Below are positions 12,425-14,236 of a stretch of 14,236 nt of DNA, piece by piece. Position 1 is the stretch's first letter, and each line of letters starts with the position of its first letter. Origin of the DNA: Candidatus Nanopelagicales bacterium (GTDB lineage: Bacteria; Actinomycetota; Actinomycetes; Nanopelagicales; Nanopelagicaceae). A program made the translations under genes and the position numbers. Under the pieces are notes generated by a model. The model saw only the letters and a list, made by a program, of their open reading frames with translations, searched no databases and was not told the DNA's origin. Location: NCBI GenBank assembly GCA_030832365.1, contig JAURJF010000024.1, positions 1 through 14,236 of the forward strand, given 5' to 3'.

Positions 12425-14166
12425 CTATTTGCGCCAACTTGAGCTCTAACCTGTTCAATCTCTGATCTAGCTGCTGCTGAGCCAAAAGTTGGAAGGGCCC
12501 AGATGCCATCGATTTCGACAATTCGAATTCCTTCTTGATTCAAATAACGAAGCAGAACCTCTACTTCTTCATGATGACTGGCGGGCAATATTTCGCCATT
12601 ATCGATTACTACCTCAGCTGTTAATTTCAAGGATTCAATAACATCTTTGTAATTATCACTCTTTGCGGTAGCGCTCGCAGCTAATTTGCCATGGCGAATA
12701 ACAACAAATTCCCAAGTATCAATAGAGGTAGCAATCGCTGTGATTAACTCCTTGACTCTAGTTAAACTTCTAATGCTCTGCGCTCTAGCACTTCCTCTAA
12801 TAAGCGCTCCTAAACGATTTCGCACCTCAGCAGCTTCTTCAAAACGTTCTTGATTTGCCAGTTCCTTCATCCGCTCATTAAGAGAGTTAAGTATGGGGCG
12901 AGAGTCGATATGCAAGCTCTGGTGAATTGCTGTTACATGTGATGAGTAAGAATCTATTGATTCCTGGCCAATACAAGGAGCCCCGCAACGTTTCATATCG
13001 AATAAAGCACATGGACTTGCACTTTTCATTGAAGATAAGGTGATTCTTGGTTTGCACTGTCTTATCTGAGTTACTTCATAGAGCGCCTCTATTGCTCGCG
13101 CTGATTCATCTCGGCCATTAAAGGGCCCTGCCCAACCGCTCTCATCATCAAGCCCCTTAGCCCCTCTTATTGCAACTAACCTTGGGAAAGCCTCTTTAGT
13201 CAGCTTGATCCATAACGACTTTGCTTGAAATTTAGAACGTCGATTAAAGCGAGGCTGTTTCTCACAGATCAGCCTTAGCTCTCTTACCTCTGCTTCGATT
13301 ATGGTGGCTGTTTGAATTACATCAAGAGAGTGGGCAAGTGAGATCATGTCGTGAATTCTTTTTCGAGTCTCAGCTGCGGTGAAATATGAGCGAACTCTAT
13401 TTCTCAAATTTCTTGTTGTTCCTATGTAAAGCGGTATCCCAGCTTCATCTCGAAAGATATAAACCCCAGGCGTATTTGGAAGGCCCTCGGCTAAATACTT
13501 CTTACTTCTCTGGGCGCTAGTAACACGAGCGCTGAAGGACTTCAACTCCTCTAAAGTTTTTACGCCGTAGCTTCCAAGTCGATCAAGGATGCCATGGAAG
13601 ACATCAACGGTTGCCCGAGCATCTGAAAGCGCTCGGTGATCTGGATTAGTTGTTGCGCCAAAGAAAGTTGAGAGGGTAGAGAGCTTGCAATTTGGAGCTT
13701 CATCTCTTGTCACCACATATCTTGCAATTTTTGCTGTATCTAAGACTTGATAAGAAGGCCAGGAAATTTCAAGCTTTGCACAAGCTGCCTTTAGAAAGCC
13801 AATATCAAAAGGAGCGTTATGAGCCACCAGAACGCTATCTTTACTTGAGCCAACAAATTCTAAAAATGAGAATATTGCTTCGCCTAATTTTGGCGCTTGA
13901 ATAACCATTGCATCAGTGATGCCGGTTAGCACTGTAATAAAGGGCGGAATAGGACTTTCTGGGTTTACCAGAGTCTGAAATTCACCAACTATTTCACCCG
14001 CCCTAACTTTCACTGCGCCAATTTCGGTAATTGCGGCGCTGTTATGAGAGCCGCCGGTGGTCTCTAGATCGACAACTACAAAAGTGGTTTCATAAAGGCT
14101 CGGTGAGATCTCATCAAAACTTGGCTGGAAAGCTGAAGTAAATTGGCTGTCCTGCTCAGATTTCAT
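12367..14166 (-). CDS. DEDDh exonuclease fused to a UvrC-like GIY-YIG nuclease with Fe-S and UVR motifs
   Basis: A 599-residue fusion known in Actinobacteria (from memory like Rv2191, beside trpD). Residues 28-195 form a DnaQ-like 3'-5' exonuclease: D33 and E35 in DLETTG, D121 in HNAPFD, H177 and D182 in HRALSDA complete the DEDDh set. Residues 228-310 form a GIY-YIG endonuclease like the N-terminus of UvrC and Cho: PGVYIF, PLYIGTTRNLRNRVRSYF, and acidic residues at 291-296. Four cysteines follow (C371, C386, C394, C398), spaced like the UvrC 4Fe-4S ligands. A UVR-type helical motif comes next (about 426-460, RFEEAAEVRNRL). The C-terminal 140 residues lack a clear UvrC RNase H-like nuclease or HhH pair. 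It probably trims or incises DNA in repair. The frame is open to ATG 14223, but ATG 14166 is preferred because TATCTT ends 6 nt upstream and the extra 19 residues do not resemble the family. It overlaps the end of trpD. Confidence 0.9.
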   Translation of the reverse strand: MKSEQDSQFTSAFQPSFDEISPSLYETTFVVVDLETTGGSHNSAAITEIGAVKVRAGEIVGEFQTLVNPESPIPPFITVLTGITDAMVIQAPKLGEAIFSFLEFVGSSKDSVLVAHNAPFDIGFLKAACAKLEISWPSYQVLDTAKIARYVVTRDEAPNCKLSTLSTFFGATTNPDHRALSDARATVDVFHGILDRLGSYGVKTLEELKSFSARVTSAQRSKKYLAEGLPNTPGVYIFRDEAGIPLYIGTTRNLRNRVRSYFTAAETRKRIHDMISLAHSLDVIQTATIIEAEVRELRLICEKQPRFNRRSKFQAKSLWIKLTKEAFPRLVAIRGAKGLDDESGWAGPFNGRDESARAIEALYEVTQIRQCKPRITLSSMKSASPCALFDMKRCGAPCIGQESIDSYSSHVTAIHQSLHIDSRPILNSLNERMKELANQERFEEAAEVRNRLGALIRGSARAQSIRSLTRVKELITAIATSIDTWEFVVIRHGKLAASATAKSDNYKDVIESLKLTAEVVIDNGEILPASHHEEVEVLLRYLNQEGIRIVEIDGIWALPTFGSAAARSEIEQVRAQVGANSYKEDFANSVDRFAQRSTN

Positions 14167-14172
14167 GGAGCA

Positions 14173-14178
14173 AAGATA
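14173..14178 (-). promoter_or_regulatory. Predicted -10 element of the exonuclease fusion gene (leaderless)
   Basis: On the minus strand TATCTT is followed by 6 nt (TGCTCC) and ATG 14166; no Shine-Dalgarno sequence is present. This decides the start against the longer frame from 14223. No -35 element is clear. Confidence 0.5.
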
Positions 14179-14188
14179 GATGGGATTA

Positions 14189-14217
14189 ATGACATTTAGC
14201 CTGATTAACTTTAGGGT
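14189..14217 (+). promoter_or_regulatory. Promoter of the divergent gene at the window end
   Basis: ATGACA (14189-14194, compare TTGACA) is followed by exactly 17 bp and TAGGGT (14212-14217, TANNNT). The -10 ends 6 nt before ATG 14224. This is the most complete promoter in the window. It overlaps the upstream region of the exonuclease gene, so the two divergent promoters may compete for polymerase. Confidence 0.6.
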
Positions 14218-14223
14218 GCGCAT

Positions 14224-14236
14224 ATGGCCATTGAAG
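14224..14236 (+). CDS. Start of a divergent gene, only first codons present
   Basis: ATG GCC ATT GAA G runs into the window edge (Met-Ala-Ile-Glu). The sequence is too short to recognise a family. The call rests on the well-placed promoter upstream (-35, 17-bp spacer, -10, then 6 nt to ATG), the same leaderless arrangement as at several other starts here, and on the neighbouring gene being divergent. Confidence 0.5.

Noticed and set aside
1..14236. Search for CRISPR arrays, insertion sequences, tRNAs, phage or defence genes
   Set aside because: No direct-repeat arrays, terminal inverted repeats, transposase motifs, tRNA-like cloverleaf or defence-type domains were seen; the window is core respiratory and biosynthetic content.

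Overview
The window reads as an ordinary core-metabolism segment of a small-genome actinobacterium. The best guess is a freshwater acI-type lineage (Nanopelagicales, Planktophila/Nanopelagicus-like). The reasons are modest GC, very tight gene packing (several genes abut or overlap, longest gap 143 bp), and a set of genes typical of Actinobacteria: QcrC with two haems, QcrA with three membrane segments, CtaF, DUF3043, and a DEDDh-exonuclease/UvrC-like fusion beside trpD and ctaE. From memory, the order resembles the Rv2190c-Rv2206 region of Mycobacterium tuberculosis. The taxonomic call is inference. I see no mobile element, CRISPR array, rRNA or tRNA.

Layout. 1-272 (+): 3' end of an aldo/keto reductase. 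273-1942 (-): nadA followed by a DUF3043 membrane protein. 2022-2366 (+): an A-type Fe-S carrier (ErpA/IscA family), whose end overlaps a convergent, strongly diverged cysteine-desulfurase-like gene (2337-3428, -). 3485-6767 (+): ctaC-ctaD-ctaF plus an SRPBCC-fold gene. 6786-10796 (-): ctaE-qcrC-qcrA-qcrB, running head-on into the ctaCDF operon. 10940-12424 (+): a stand-alone degenerate receiver domain and trpD. 12367-14166 (-): DEDDh exonuclease/GIY-YIG/UVR fusion, overlapping the end of trpD. 14224 to the window edge (+): the first codons of a divergent gene.

Function. The two respiratory operons together encode the catalytic core of a cytochrome bc1-aa3 supercomplex: QcrCAB passes electrons from menaquinol through the diheme QcrC to CuA of CtaC, so no separate soluble cytochrome c is needed. 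NadA makes quinolinate for NAD and carries a 4Fe-4S cluster. The neighbouring A-type carrier, and perhaps the desulfurase-like protein, belong to Fe-S biology.

What deserves a second look: (a) the desulfurase-like protein appears to have lost its PLP-binding lysine and most PLP contacts while keeping the persulfide-cysteine loop; (b) CtaC and CtaD together lack all three classical side-chain ligands of the Mg/Mn site; (c) most transcription-unit starts show a -10-like hexamer ending 6-7 nt before the start codon, which implies leaderless mRNAs and corrects several starts; (d) the receiver domain lacks key switch residues; (e) the UvrC-like fusion keeps four cysteines that match the UvrC Fe-S motif. 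I found no clearly novel multi-gene system.
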